From Microbacterium arabinogalactanolyticum (lineage in GTDB: Bacteria; Actinomycetota; Actinomycetes; Actinomycetales; Microbacteriaceae), in assembly GCF_030268005.1 (NCBI RefSeq), contig NZ_BRZC01000007.1, positions 1,077,611 through 1,141,610 of the forward strand: 64,000 bases of DNA, read 5' to 3'. Both the position numbers and the translations under genes were made by a program. Positions 46,514 to 55,160 of this stretch are shown here, piece by piece. Position 1 is the stretch's first letter. Every line of letters begins with the position of its first letter. The notes under the pieces are model-generated. The model was not told the origin of the DNA. It saw nothing but the letters and a program-made list of their open reading frames with translations, and did no database searches.

Positions 46514-47887
46514 TCAGTTCTTCGGCGCCTTCTCGGGCAGCTTCTCGCGATCGATCACGGTCTGGATCGCCTTCTCGGCCGTCGCGATCGCGGCATCCGG
46601 TGTGGCAGCGCCCTTCATCACCGACTCCATCGCGGTGCCGACGGCGAGGGACACGTCCCACGGGTAGGTCGGCTCGGGGATGGCGGTCGGGGCGATGTCA
46701 TCGACGACGACTTTCGACCAGGGCGCCTTCGCGGCGGCCTCGTCCTTGGCGACGGCATCCTGCACCGACTTGCGGACCGGGACCTTGGTGAACTGGGTAT
46801 CCACGAAGAACGGCACGAGGTTGGCGGTGTCACCGGCGAGAGCCCACTCCAGGAACTTGCCCGCGGCCTCGGGGTTCTTGCTCTTCGCGTCGATCACCCA
46901 CTTGAAGTTGCCGAGGGTGGTCGCCGTGCGGCCGTCGGCGCCGGAGGCGTTCGGGAACGCGCCGACGCCCGTGTTGGTCAGCATGTCCTTGTAGTCGGAG
47001 CCGATCTGCGACATCATCCACGAGCCGGACACCTTGAAGGCGACCTTCTTCTCGCCGAAGTCCTTGCCGCCGACGTACGCGTCGAGCGCCTGCTTGGCCA
47101 TGTAGCCCTTGTCCCAGAGCTCCTTGTACTTCAGCATCAGGCTCTTGTAGCCGTCGTTGTTGATGTCGGGCTTGGTCCAGTCGTCGGTCAGCGCGGTGTG
47201 ACCGGAGAAGTTGTACTGCTGTCCGACCGTGGACCAGGCGAAGGTCACGGCGTCGGATGCCGGGGAGATGCAGTACGTGCCCTTGGCGAGCGTCGGCTGG
47301 ATCTTGGCGCAGTCCGCGAGCAGCTCGTCCCAGGTGGTGGGACCGGCCTCGGCGTCGACGCCGGCCTTGGTCAGCATCTCCTTGTTCCAGAACAGCACGG
47401 TCTGCGCCTCGAGCAGCAGCGGATACGCGTAGTACTTGCCGCCGATCTCGGAGACGGGCTTCGCCGCATCGATGATCTCGTCGAGCTTGGACTGATCGAC
47501 GACCTTGTTGAGCTCGTAGAGCTGACCGGCGTTGACGGCGTCCTGGATGCTGCCGGAGTGCGTGTAGATGTCGGGAGCCTTGCCTGCAGCCTGCGCCGCC
47601 TTCATCTTCTGGTCCCACGCGTCGGCCGGAACCTCGGTGTCGACGACCTTGATCTTGTCCTGCGAGGCGTTGAACTTCTTGACGATGTCCTTGTACCAGG
47701 CGTTCTCCACCGGGGTGAAGGTGCGGTGCCAGAACTGCACCGTGGTGGCGCCGCCGCTGCCGCCGTCGCCGTCCCCGGCGCCCTGGCCGGGAGTGCTCGA
47801 ACCGCAGCCGGCGAGAAGGCCGACCGCTGTGACCGCGCCGAGGGCGGAGAGGATCATCCGCCTCTTGCGAGAAGTGTTGATTGCCAT
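46514..47887 (-). CDS. Sugar ABC transporter substrate-binding lipoprotein
   Basis: 457 aa. The signal peptide has lipobox LLAGC (Cys near residue 28) and a Gly/Asp-rich linker. The mature part is a family-1 solute-binding protein (TTVQFWHRTFTPVENAWYKDIVKKFN ... KAPDIYTHSGSIQDA ... GTYCISPASDAVTFAW). It delivers an oligosaccharide to the MalF/MalG permease pair. It is the first gene of a five-gene operon ending in a DUF4185 hydrolase, under a GAAATCGATTTC operator, so an arabinan fragment is the likely ligand. The ribosome binding site is GAGGAGG. Confidence 0.92.
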   Translation of the reverse strand: MAINTSRKRRMILSALGAVTAVGLLAGCGSSTPGQGAGDGDGGSGGATTVQFWHRTFTPVENAWYKDIVKKFNASQDKIKVVDTEVPADAWDQKMKAAQAAGKAPDIYTHSGSIQDAVNAGQLYELNKVVDQSKLDEIIDAAKPVSEIGGKYYAYPLLLEAQTVLFWNKEMLTKAGVDAEAGPTTWDELLADCAKIQPTLAKGTYCISPASDAVTFAWSTVGQQYNFSGHTALTDDWTKPDINNDGYKSLMLKYKELWDKGYMAKQALDAYVGGKDFGEKKVAFKVSGSWMMSQIGSDYKDMLTNTGVGAFPNASGADGRTATTLGNFKWVIDAKSKNPEAAGKFLEWALAGDTANLVPFFVDTQFTKVPVRKSVQDAVAKDEAAAKAPWSKVVVDDIAPTAIPEPTYPWDVSLAVGTAMESVMKGAATPDAAIATAEKAIQTVIDREKLPEKAPKN

Positions 47888-47991
47888 TGGTTCCTCCTCA
47901 GGAACACGAATCGTCGTCGAATCGGGGCTGTGTTCGGCTGGTGCCGAGGGACACGGGCGGGCGAACGGGCCGCGCCGACCGGGTAGAGGTC

Positions 47992-48020
47992 ACGTTAGAC
48001 GAAATCGATTTCAAGCACAA
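47992..48020 (-). promoter_or_regulatory. Promoter and LacI operator of the ABC operon
   Basis: Minus-strand -35 TTGTGC (48020-48015), a 17-base spacer and -10 TAACGT (47997-47992). The perfect palindrome GAAATCGATTTC (48001-48012) occupies the spacer, as at the kinase promoter. Confidence 0.8.
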
Positions 48021-48029
48021 GGGACTCCC

Positions 48030-49181
48030 TCAAGGCGCTCTGCGATCGAGTCGGGCGGAGAACCAGAAGACGTTGTACGGACCCCAGAGCGACAGCGTGA
48101 AGTACACGCTGCGCCCGTCGGCGGAGGTGTACCGCGGGTTCAGATAGGGCGAGTAGAGACCTGGGTAGTCGCTCGCCGACGCCAGCTCGATCGGCTCACC
48201 CCAGGGACCCCACGGCGTCGTCCCCTCGCGGATGTAGGCGTTCCCGGCATCCGAATAGGTCATGATCCAGCGGTCGAGATAGGCCGACCACATCACCGAG
48301 AGCTCGCCGATCGTGCCCTCGAGCACAGTCACCGCGTCGGTCATGTCCGCACTCCAGTGCGGCTGCGCGCCGTCGGCTCCTGCGAAGTACTCGTAGCCCG
48401 ACTGCGATTCCACGGCGCTGCGCTCGGACCGCACGCGCATGAGTTGGACGCCGCCGAACCTGCCGGAGCGGATGCCCCAGATGTACACGTAGTCGGTGCC
48501 GCCGTCCGTGACGTGAGCCGTCGCGAACTGGACGAAGTTCGAGTCGCCCGGCCAGCGCACCCCGGGAACCGGATGCCAGCTGTCCCCGCCGTCGGAGGAT
48601 GTGATCAGCGCGGAGTAGTTCGCATCCCAGGCCCCGGGGTCACCCCAGTGGGACACGGACATGTACGAGACGTACATGTCGTCGCCGACGGTGAATCCGT
48701 ACGTGGGGATCTTCGTCACCTCGCCGCCGATGTCATTGGAGTCGTGGTCCCCTTCGACGAGCGCCGCGGCCAGGCCGATGTCATCCACGTGCCAGCCGTC
48801 GAAGGTGATGCCGTCGGTCGGATCGTCGTCGGTCGTCCACGCCGCGACATTCGAGCGCCAGAACCCGCCCTGGCCGCCGACCGAGTCGGGATCCCTCTCG
48901 CCGAAGGTGTCACCGAAGAGGAAGAAGGTCCGCTCGCCGACGTTCACCATCGAACCGAGATCGGTGCCCGCCACACCCACCGAGGCGGTGTCGTTCATGG
49001 CGCCGGGTCCGGTGAGCTGCGCGATCTCGGTGACGTCGGAGATGCCCGCGAGCACGAAGGGCTTGTCGGGGTCCGGATCCACCGCGACCGGCCCCTTCGC
49101 AGAGCAGGCGCCGAGCGCAAGAACGGATGCTGCGACGACGACCGTCGCGAGCGCTCGCCGAGGTGACGTGAGATGGCCCAT
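48030..49181 (-). CDS. DUF4185 (GH183-like) lipoprotein
   Basis: 383 aa. The signal peptide ends in lipobox LGAC (Cys near residue 26), so it is anchored outside the membrane. The DUF4185 core has GTDLGSMVNVGERTFFLFGDTFG (Asp pair 17 apart), GFWRSNVAAWTTDD, TKIPTYGFTVGDDMYVSYMSVSHWGDPGAWDANYSALITSSDGG and a last blade YFTLSLWGPYNVFWFS, closely parallel to the protein at 39493-41028. It is a candidate cell-surface endo-D-arabinanase. The ATG at 49181 has AGGAGG three bases upstream; a GTG at 49202 lies too close to the TAGAGT -10 box. Confidence 0.82.
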   Translation of the reverse strand: MGHLTSPRRALATVVVAASVLALGACSAKGPVAVDPDPDKPFVLAGISDVTEIAQLTGPGAMNDTASVGVAGTDLGSMVNVGERTFFLFGDTFGERDPDSVGGQGGFWRSNVAAWTTDDDPTDGITFDGWHVDDIGLAAALVEGDHDSNDIGGEVTKIPTYGFTVGDDMYVSYMSVSHWGDPGAWDANYSALITSSDGGDSWHPVPGVRWPGDSNFVQFATAHVTDGGTDYVYIWGIRSGRFGGVQLMRVRSERSAVESQSGYEYFAGADGAQPHWSADMTDAVTVLEGTIGELSVMWSAYLDRWIMTYSDAGNAYIREGTTPWGPWGEPIELASASDYPGLYSPYLNPRYTSADGRSVYFTLSLWGPYNVFWFSARLDRRAP

Positions 49182-49202
49182 GATCCTCCTTGATCTGGCC
49201 AC

Positions 49203-49239
49203 ACTCTACTGAAATCGATACCATTGCGAAATCGATTTC
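49203..49239. promoter_or_regulatory. Double LacI operator between divergent genes
   Basis: A degenerate copy (GAAATCGATACC, 49211-49222) and a perfect copy (GAAATCGATTTC, 49228-49239) lie 17 bp apart. The minus-strand -10 box TAGAGT (49208-49203) for the DUF4185 lipoprotein abuts the degenerate copy. Both divergent genes are therefore expected to be in the regulon. Confidence 0.78.
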
Positions 49240-49257
49240 AATGCGGAAGGAGATCCG

Positions 49258-50226
49258 ATGGGCTTGGCTGAGCGGTTCACGGAGGCGGCACCGGCGACGG
49301 CGGACGGCATCTGGCTGCGACCGGCGGGGGTCGCGGATGCCGAGCCGCGCTGGGGGCACGCCCACGGCATGCAGATCGGCATCCATCCGATCCCGGGCCC
49401 GCGCGGACTGCTGCGGGTGTTCACCCCGTACCTGGATCACCCGCGCGAGCGGCTCGTGAACTTCATCGCGGTGGAGCCCATCCCGCGAGGTGAGGACCGA
49501 CGGGGATATTCCGAACTGGAGCCGAGTTCACTCGACCCCGGCGAGAACGGAAAGCGATTCTGGTCCGGTGACGAACCCGAGGGCCTCGCCGCACCGGGGG
49601 ACCCGCTCGCACCGGGCCGCGGCGTGGTCGAGACGATCGACGGCGTCGAGACGCTGACCGTGTGGATCGGGGTGGAGCGGTTCGACAACGGGGCGGACGT
49701 GCGGGTGCGCGTCCGATTCCGCGCGGACCGCCCGCGCGAGGTGGAAGTGGCCGGATTCGAGAACGAGGGATCCGCACCGCTGCAGCGCCTGGTGCTCACC
49801 GCGACCATGGGCAACTGGGCGCGACTGCGCCGGCTCGAGCTGGCCGACCGGACCGTCACTCCGGCCGAGCTCTGGCCCGGGTTCGAGGGCACCGGCTTCA
49901 CCGAGCACGGGCGGTTCGGACTGGCCGAGCTGCGCCGGGAGGGTCGGACGGCGGTGGTCAGCGCGATCGGCGACGAGGAGGAGCCGTGGTCGGTCGCCTA
50001 TGCCGACGACACCGCGGAGCACTGGCGGTTCGTGGGTCTGCGGTCACGACAGACCTGGCGCGTCGACGACCCGCACCCCGAACTCGAGACCCTCGTCAAT
50101 GCTCGGTGGTCGTACTGGGCGAGCGCCTCCGAGATACCGGGCGGGCCGGCGTTCGAGAACTTCGAGATATCCGAGCCCTTCCGCCAGGGCGCGAGCTTCC
50201 GCTTCGCCGTCGATCCACTGGACTGA
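49258..50226 (+). CDS. Uncharacterised protein of the arabinan regulon
   Basis: 322 aa, no signal peptide or membrane helix. It looks beta-rich, with many Arg/Glu pairs and segments such as RGLLRVFTPYLDHPRERLVNFIAVEPI and ELWPGFEGTGFTEHGRFGLAEL that suggest a large beta-sandwich or epimerase-like fold. I recognise no family or catalytic motif. The ATG has GAAGGAGATCC upstream and a perfect LacI operator lies 19 bases before it, so it is co-regulated with the arabinan genes. It could process a released sugar or be a carbohydrate-binding accessory protein. Confidence 0.75.
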   Translation: MGLAERFTEAAPATADGIWLRPAGVADAEPRWGHAHGMQIGIHPIPGPRGLLRVFTPYLDHPRERLVNFIAVEPIPRGEDRRGYSELEPSSLDPGENGKRFWSGDEPEGLAAPGDPLAPGRGVVETIDGVETLTVWIGVERFDNGADVRVRVRFRADRPREVEVAGFENEGSAPLQRLVLTATMGNWARLRRLELADRTVTPAELWPGFEGTGFTEHGRFGLAELRREGRTAVVSAIGDEEEPWSVAYADDTAEHWRFVGLRSRQTWRVDDPHPELETLVNARWSYWASASEIPGGPAFENFEISEPFRQGASFRFAVDPLD

Positions 50227-50257
50227 CGCCGGCGAGAGACCCCGTTCGACATGAGAA

Positions 50258-50293
50258 ACCACCCCGCGCATGATCTCTCATGCGCGGGGTGGT
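50258..50293. terminator. Bidirectional hairpin terminator
   Basis: A 16-bp perfect stem (50258-50273 with 50278-50293) and a TCTC loop lie between convergent genes and close the arabinan regulon on the right. Confidence 0.85.
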
Positions 50294-50314
50294 CTCTCGA
50301 GGGGCGGAGCCGTC

Positions 50315-51184
50315 TCAGGCGTATGCGGCCACCACGCGCGCGACGGCCTCGCGCTCGGCATCCGTCGGCTCGTCCAGCGCCATCCGGCAGTAGGAGTCCG
50401 CGACGCCCAGCACCCGATAGCCCTCCTTCATGCGCGCCATGTCGCCGCCGATCAGGGCAACGACATCGTCGACAGCCGCCTGGGCGGCGGCGATCGCCGA
50501 GGCGTCCCCGGAGCGGCCGGCATCCGCCAGCGCCCGGAACGGCTGCGGCGTGACCGAGGAGACGCCCGAGATGACCCCCTGCGCGCCGGCGTCGACCGCG
50601 GCGATGAGATCGCGGTCGGCTCCCGTGTAGAGCTCGAAGTCCGCGGGCACGGCGGCGCGGTAGGCGGCCAGCTCGTCGAGCGACAGCTCGCTGACCTTCG
50701 CGCCGACCACGTTCGGCAGCCCGGCGAGCCGCACCAGCAGCTCGGGTGACACCGGGTTCCCGCTGCGCGCCGGGTAGATGTACACGTACAGCCGCCCGTC
50801 GCCCACGGCATCCGACACCTGCCGGAAGTAGTCGAACACCGCGTCGTCCGAGGCGCGCAGGTAGTACGGCGTCAGCGCCGCGAACTCGGTCGCGCCCAGC
50901 TCCCGGGCGACGCGGGTGAGTCGGACGGCCTCGAAGGTGCTGGGGCGTCCGACGTGCACGACGACCCGCATCCGGTCCTTCAGCTCGTCCAGCGCCGCCG
51001 AGACGAGTGCGGTGAACTCGTCGAGGTCGACGGCGGGGAACTCGCCGGTCGTGCCGAGGACGAACGCGCCCTCATTGCCGGACTTCCCGACGTAGCGGAA
51101 GATCGCGCGCGACCCCTCCAGATCGAGCGATCCATCGCGCCCGAAGGCCGTGGGGATCGCGGTGAGGATGTCGTAGCGGGTCAC
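50315..51184 (-). CDS. Dihydrodipicolinate synthase/N-acetylneuraminate lyase family protein
   Basis: 289 aa (beta/alpha)8 barrel. The GTTGEFP block, the YVYIYPAR Tyr region and the Schiff-base Lys in VVGAKVSEL are present. Family members are class I aldolases or dehydratases acting on keto acids. It is the last gene of an operon encoding a tripartite carboxylate transporter, with a GTGA overlap to the TctA stop, so its role is probably catabolism of an imported sugar acid or keto acid rather than lysine synthesis. Confidence 0.88.
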   Translation of the reverse strand: MTRYDILTAIPTAFGRDGSLDLEGSRAIFRYVGKSGNEGAFVLGTTGEFPAVDLDEFTALVSAALDELKDRMRVVVHVGRPSTFEAVRLTRVARELGATEFAALTPYYLRASDDAVFDYFRQVSDAVGDGRLYVYIYPARSGNPVSPELLVRLAGLPNVVGAKVSELSLDELAAYRAAVPADFELYTGADRDLIAAVDAGAQGVISGVSSVTPQPFRALADAGRSGDASAIAAAQAAVDDVVALIGGDMARMKEGYRVLGVADSYCRMALDEPTDAEREAVARVVAAYA

Positions 51185-52830
51185 TTCTCGTTCTCCTTGT
51201 CGGTGCGGCGCGCACGACGCGCGCCCTTCTTCTCGATGTTGCGCACGGTGGACGTGAGCAGTTCGGGGTCCTGCGCGAGCTCCTCGCGGGCGTGCTCGAT
51301 CTGCTCGATGCTGGACGTCGGCAGGATCGACTCCTCGAGCGAGGCGCGCTGCTCGCGCGGCTTGCGGGCGGCGCGGATCGCCGGCAGGGCGATGGAGAGC
51401 ACGGCGAGCAGCAGCAGCGCGATCGCGATGGGGCTGACCACCGAGAAGAACGGCTTGGTCGGCAGGATGGCCATCGTGCGGGCGAGGTTCTCCTCCGCGA
51501 GCGGGCCCAGCAGCAGGCCGAGGACGACGGGGCCTGCCGGCACCTGCATCCGCTTGAGCAGCACGCCGACCACGCCGAAGACGAGCATCGTGATGACGGT
51601 CGACAGGCTGTTGGAGGTGGCGTAGGTGCCGATGATGCAGAAGATCAGGATGCCGCTCCACAGGTACTGCTGCGGCACGTCGAGCAGCTTGACCATGCCC
51701 TTCATCCGCACCAGGCTCAGGCCGAGCGAGAGCAGCGTGGCGAGGAGCATGATGCCGACGATGGAGACGACCAGGTCGGGACGGTTGGTGAAGAGCGTCG
51801 GGCCGGGGGTGATGCCCCAGATGATCATCGAGCCGATCATCACCGCCATGACCGAGTCACCGGGGATGCCCAGCGCCATGGTCGTGGTGAGCGAGCCGCC
51901 GAGCGTCGCGCTGGAGGCCGTGTCGGACGCCGCGACGCCCTCGATCGAGCCCTTGCCGAAGCGCTCCGGATGCTTGGATGCGCGGCGCGCCTGCTCCCAG
52001 CCGATGAGCCCGGCGATGTCGCCGCCGGCTGCGGGGATCAGGCCGACTCCGAGACCCACGCCACCCGAGATCGCGGTGGCACGACCGGTCTGCTTCATCT
52101 CGCCCCAGGTCGGCCACCAGCGGCCGAGGCTGGAGATCGGCCGCACCCGGTTCTTGCGGTGGGTGAGCAGCTGATCGAAGAGCTCCGCGATGCCGAAGAG
52201 GCCGATGATCACGGCGATGAAGTTCACGCCCTCCACCAGCTCCAGCGATCCGAAGGTGAAGCGCTGGTCGGCCGTGGCGGCATAGGTCCCCACGGTGCCC
52301 AGCATCAGGCCGAAGAGACCGGCGAGGATCCCCTTGACCATCGACTTGGACGAGATGCCGATCATGATGGCGATGCCGAAGATCACCAGGGCGAACAGCT
52401 CGGGAGAGCGGAAGTAGTCGCGGGCGAAGCTGGCGATGGGGACGGCGGCGACCGAGAACAGCACGAGGGATGCCAGGATGCCGACGGCCGAGACGATCGC
52501 GGAGACGGTCAGGGCGAGTCCCGCCTTGCCCTGCTTGGCCATCGGATACCCGTCCAGGGTCGTCGCGATGGACGCGGGCGTGCCCGGGGTGTTGATCAGG
52601 ATGGACGGCACGCGGTCGCCGAAGTTGGCGGCGACGTAGATGGTGAGCATCACGGCGAGGCCCTGCACGGGCTCGAGTGTCATGGTGAAGCCCGCTGCGA
52701 GGGCGACGGCCATGGTGGCCGTGATGCCGGGGAAGGCGCCGACCATGAAGCCGAGCACGAGACCCACGCCCATGTTCAGCAGGATCTGGACGTCCAGCAG
52801 GGCGTTCAGGCCCTCAGCGAAAGCGTTCAC
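51181..52830 (-). CDS. Tripartite tricarboxylate transporter large permease (TctA family)
   Basis: 549 aa with about 12 helices. Family blocks are VLGFMVGAFPGITATMAVALA, GDRVPSILINTPGTPASIATTLDGYPMAKQGKAG and the repeated-type GLIPAAGGDIAGLIGWEQARRASKHPERFGKGSIEGVAASDTASSA. The long hydrophilic C-terminus is rich in Lys/Arg. It forms the channel of a secondary carboxylate importer with TctB and a binding protein. The start is GTG, overlapping the TctB stop (GTGA). Confidence 0.95.
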   Translation of the reverse strand: MNAFAEGLNALLDVQILLNMGVGLVLGFMVGAFPGITATMAVALAAGFTMTLEPVQGLAVMLTIYVAANFGDRVPSILINTPGTPASIATTLDGYPMAKQGKAGLALTVSAIVSAVGILASLVLFSVAAVPIASFARDYFRSPELFALVIFGIAIMIGISSKSMVKGILAGLFGLMLGTVGTYAATADQRFTFGSLELVEGVNFIAVIIGLFGIAELFDQLLTHRKNRVRPISSLGRWWPTWGEMKQTGRATAISGGVGLGVGLIPAAGGDIAGLIGWEQARRASKHPERFGKGSIEGVAASDTASSATLGGSLTTTMALGIPGDSVMAVMIGSMIIWGITPGPTLFTNRPDLVVSIVGIMLLATLLSLGLSLVRMKGMVKLLDVPQQYLWSGILIFCIIGTYATSNSLSTVITMLVFGVVGVLLKRMQVPAGPVVLGLLLGPLAEENLARTMAILPTKPFFSVVSPIAIALLLLAVLSIALPAIRAARKPREQRASLEESILPTSSIEQIEHAREELAQDPELLTSTVRNIEKKGARRARRTDKENEK

Positions 52831-53354
52831 AGGGGAATCCTCAGCAGCATGCCGAACACGACGTAGACGAACGCCGTGACCGCGACGGTGTAGATGATCA
52901 GGCTCAACCAGCGGCGGTGGCCGTAGACGAGCATCAGGGAGGCCATCAGCAGGCCTGCAGCGATCGGGAAGATCTCGATGCGGTAGCCCATCAGCACCAC
53001 CGACCCCAGCGACCAGAGCGCGACGAAGGCGCAGGCGATCGCCAGCGTCGCGGCCATGCGCAGCAAGCCGCCGGGCTGGATGCGCTCGATGTCCTCGCGG
53101 CTCGGCGCGGGCCGCGAGATCGCGATGACGAGCAGGATGACGGCGAGGGCGACGGCCGCGACACCGAGCACTGTGGGCCAGAACCGGGCATCCATCTGCC
53201 CGGCCGCGGCCTCGCGGCGCAGCGGGATCTGCGTGGCCAGGAACAGGTAGCCGGCGGCGAAAGCGAGCGCGACGACGGCGAACGCGATCTCGAGCCCGCG
53301 CGACGGTGCCGCGCTCTGGTACTCGTCCTCGACGGGGGTGTCGGTGGTCGACAT
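52827..53354 (-). CDS. Tripartite tricarboxylate transporter small subunit (TctB family)
   Basis: 175 aa with four helices (IAFAVVALAFAAGYLFLATQI, VLGVAAVALAVILLVIAIS, and a C-terminal pair around GYRIEIFPIAAGLLMASLMLVYGHRRW). It is the small membrane subunit that pairs with TctA, whose start overlaps its stop. An intercistronic hairpin separates it from the binding-protein gene. Confidence 0.92.
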   Translation of the reverse strand: MSTTDTPVEDEYQSAAPSRGLEIAFAVVALAFAAGYLFLATQIPLRREAAAGQMDARFWPTVLGVAAVALAVILLVIAISRPAPSREDIERIQPGGLLRMAATLAIACAFVALWSLGSVVLMGYRIEIFPIAAGLLMASLMLVYGHRRWLSLIIYTVAVTAFVYVVFGMLLRIPL

Positions 53355-53372
53355 GGGTGTCCTCTCGAGAGG

Positions 53373-53402
53373 CCGGGACCGGGCCCGTGGACCCGGTCCC
53401 GG
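53373..53402 (-). terminator. Intercistronic hairpin after tctC-like gene
   Basis: CCGGGACCGGG (53373-53383) pairs with CCCGGTCCCGG (53392-53402). It lies between the binding-protein gene and the small permease gene, the same placement as in the sugar ABC operon. Confidence 0.65.
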
Positions 53403-53407
53403 GGCAC

Positions 53408-54373
53408 TCAGCCCAGCAGGTCCTTGAACAGGGTGAACTGGTCCTTCACGAACGAGGTCCACTCGGCCGAGTCGCGGTACACGACCAGGTTTCCGGCCTC
53501 CGTCTGGAACTTCTGGTAGCCGTCGGATTCGACGGCCTTCTTCACGGCGTCCTCGAGGGTCTTGTGCACGTCGTCCGGCAGGCCCTTGGCGGTGTAGATG
53601 CCGCCCCAGCCGCCGAACTCGACCTTCTCGCCGATGGCCTCCTCGACGGTGGGGACGTCCTTCGCGTCGGGGTGGCGCTCATCGTGCATGACGGCGAGGA
53701 TCTTCACGGCATCGCCCTGCGCGAGCGCCTCACCGAGACCCGAGACCGCGGCGACCGTCTCGCCGGAGGCCGCGGCGCCGACGGCGGTGGCGCCGCCGTC
53801 GTACGGGACGGGCGAGAACTGGGCGCCGGTGGCGTCGGCGAGACCGACGGTCGCGGCCTCCCAGATCGAGCCGGCACCGGAGTTCGCGACCGTCACAGCA
53901 CCGGACTTCGCCTTGGCGACGAGCGCTTCGAGCGAGTCGATGCCGCTGTTCGCGCCGACGGTGATCACGCCCGGTGCGAGCATGATCTGGCCGAGCAGAT
54001 CGTAGTTCTCGGGCAGCACCTTGGCGCCCTGGGTGGTGTTGAGCATCGCGATCTCGACGGGCGCGAAGCCGATGACGTAGCCGTCGGCCTTCTGGCTGCC
54101 GACGTACTCCATGGCGAGGGCGCCGGCAGCGCCGGGCATGTTCTCGGGGACGACGCTCACGTCGAGGATCTTCTCGAGCTCGGTGGCGAGTGCGCGCGAG
54201 GAGAGGTCGGAGCCGCCGCCCGGGTTCGCCTGGATGATCAGGCGGATGTCCTTCTCGGGGAAGGCCGACTCGGCACCTCCCTCTTCGACCTTGGTGCAGC
54301 CCGCCAGGACGAGAGCGGTTGCGGTGACGGCGACGATGGCTGCGGCCGCTCGGGACATGCGGATGCGGGGCAT
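53408..54373 (-). CDS. Tripartite tricarboxylate transporter substrate-binding lipoprotein (TctC family)
   Basis: 321 aa. A signal peptide with lipobox VLAGC (about residue 24) precedes the mature TctC fold (FPEKDIRLIIQANPGGGSDLSSRALATELEKIL, ENMPGAAGALAMEYVG, NSGAGSIWEAATVGLADATGAQFSPVPYDGGATAVGAAASGE). It captures a carboxylate outside the membrane. The ATG at 54373 has GAGGAG upstream. It is the first gene of the operon and lies behind a GntR-type palindrome at 54427-54448. Confidence 0.93.
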   Translation of the reverse strand: MPRIRMSRAAAAIVAVTATALVLAGCTKVEEGGAESAFPEKDIRLIIQANPGGGSDLSSRALATELEKILDVSVVPENMPGAAGALAMEYVGSQKADGYVIGFAPVEIAMLNTTQGAKVLPENYDLLGQIMLAPGVITVGANSGIDSLEALVAKAKSGAVTVANSGAGSIWEAATVGLADATGAQFSPVPYDGGATAVGAAASGETVAAVSGLGEALAQGDAVKILAVMHDERHPDAKDVPTVEEAIGEKVEFGGWGGIYTAKGLPDDVHKTLEDAVKKAVESDGYQKFQTEAGNLVVYRDSAEWTSFVKDQFTLFKDLLG

Positions 54374-54426
54374 CTTTGCTCCTCGGTGCTGGTCGACCGT
54401 GTTGTCGACGCTGGCGAGCGTAGCAG

Positions 54427-54448
54427 TGTTCACTGTTAACAGTCAACA
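54427..54448. promoter_or_regulatory. GntR operator of the tripartite transporter operon
   Basis: The core ACTGTTAACAGT (54432-54443) is a perfect palindrome, flanked symmetrically by TGTT and AACA. A related sequence lies in front of the GntR gene (55161-55176), which supports binding by the same protein. Confidence 0.7.
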
Positions 54449-54482
54449 CCGAGACGTCGACCACGCATCCCGGTGAATCGAC

Positions 54483-55148
54483 TCAGGGCGTCTGCTGCGG
54501 GAGCTCGCTGAGCATGCGGTCGCGGGCGCCGTCCAGGTGCGCCGTGAGCACCTCGGCCGCGCGCGCGGCATCGCCGCTGCGCATGACGTCCATCAGCACG
54601 ACGTGGTCGCCGGCGGAGTCGTGCAGATCGTCGTCGTGGTTGATCGTGACGTCGAGCAGTGCCGTGAACGTCGGCAGGTACTGCTTCCAGGCGCCCTCGA
54701 GGCGGGCGTGGTCGGCGAGCACGTAGATCTGCGAGTGGAAGTCGAGGTCGGCCTCCACGAAGGCGGCATGGTCACCGGCATCCGCTGCCTCCGCCATCCG
54801 CTGGACGGCGTCCGCCATCGTCCGCCAGCGAGCGTCGTCCGCCACGCGGATCGCCCGCGACAGCGCGAGCTGCTCGAGCGCACCGCGCAGGCTGTAGAGC
54901 TCATCCACGTCTTCGCCGGTCAGCCCGACGACGAAGACGCCCCGGGGCCGCTGGATGCGCACCAGCTTCTCGAAACTGAGCTGGGTGAGCGCGTCGCGCA
55001 CCGGTCCCCGACTGACGTCGAACTCCTCGGCGAGCGCCTCCTCGGTGATCCGCTCCCCCGGAGCCAGCACGCCGCGGACGATGCGCTGCCGCAGCACGTT
55101 CGCGATCTGCGCGCCCAGAGACTCGCCTCTTCTGACTGTGTCCGACAC
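54483..55148 (-). CDS. GntR-family (FadR/FCD) transcriptional regulator
   Basis: 221 aa. The winged HTH is at residues 10-75 (GAQIANVLRQRIVRGVLAPGERITEEALAEEFDVSRGPVRDALTQL), followed by an all-helical FCD effector domain with metal-ligand-like DLDFHSQIY. FCD regulators often respond to carboxylic acids, matching the adjacent TctC/B/A-aldolase operon it probably represses. The GTG at 55148 has AGGGGAG upstream. The palindrome TGTTGACTGTTGACAG (55161-55176) immediately upstream suggests autoregulation. Confidence 0.9.
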   Translation of the reverse strand: MSDTVRRGESLGAQIANVLRQRIVRGVLAPGERITEEALAEEFDVSRGPVRDALTQLSFEKLVRIQRPRGVFVVGLTGEDVDELYSLRGALEQLALSRAIRVADDARWRTMADAVQRMAEAADAGDHAAFVEADLDFHSQIYVLADHARLEGAWKQYLPTFTALLDVTINHDDDLHDSAGDHVVLMDVMRSGDAARAAEVLTAHLDGARDRMLSELPQQTP

Positions 55149-55160
55149 CGGCACTCCCCT

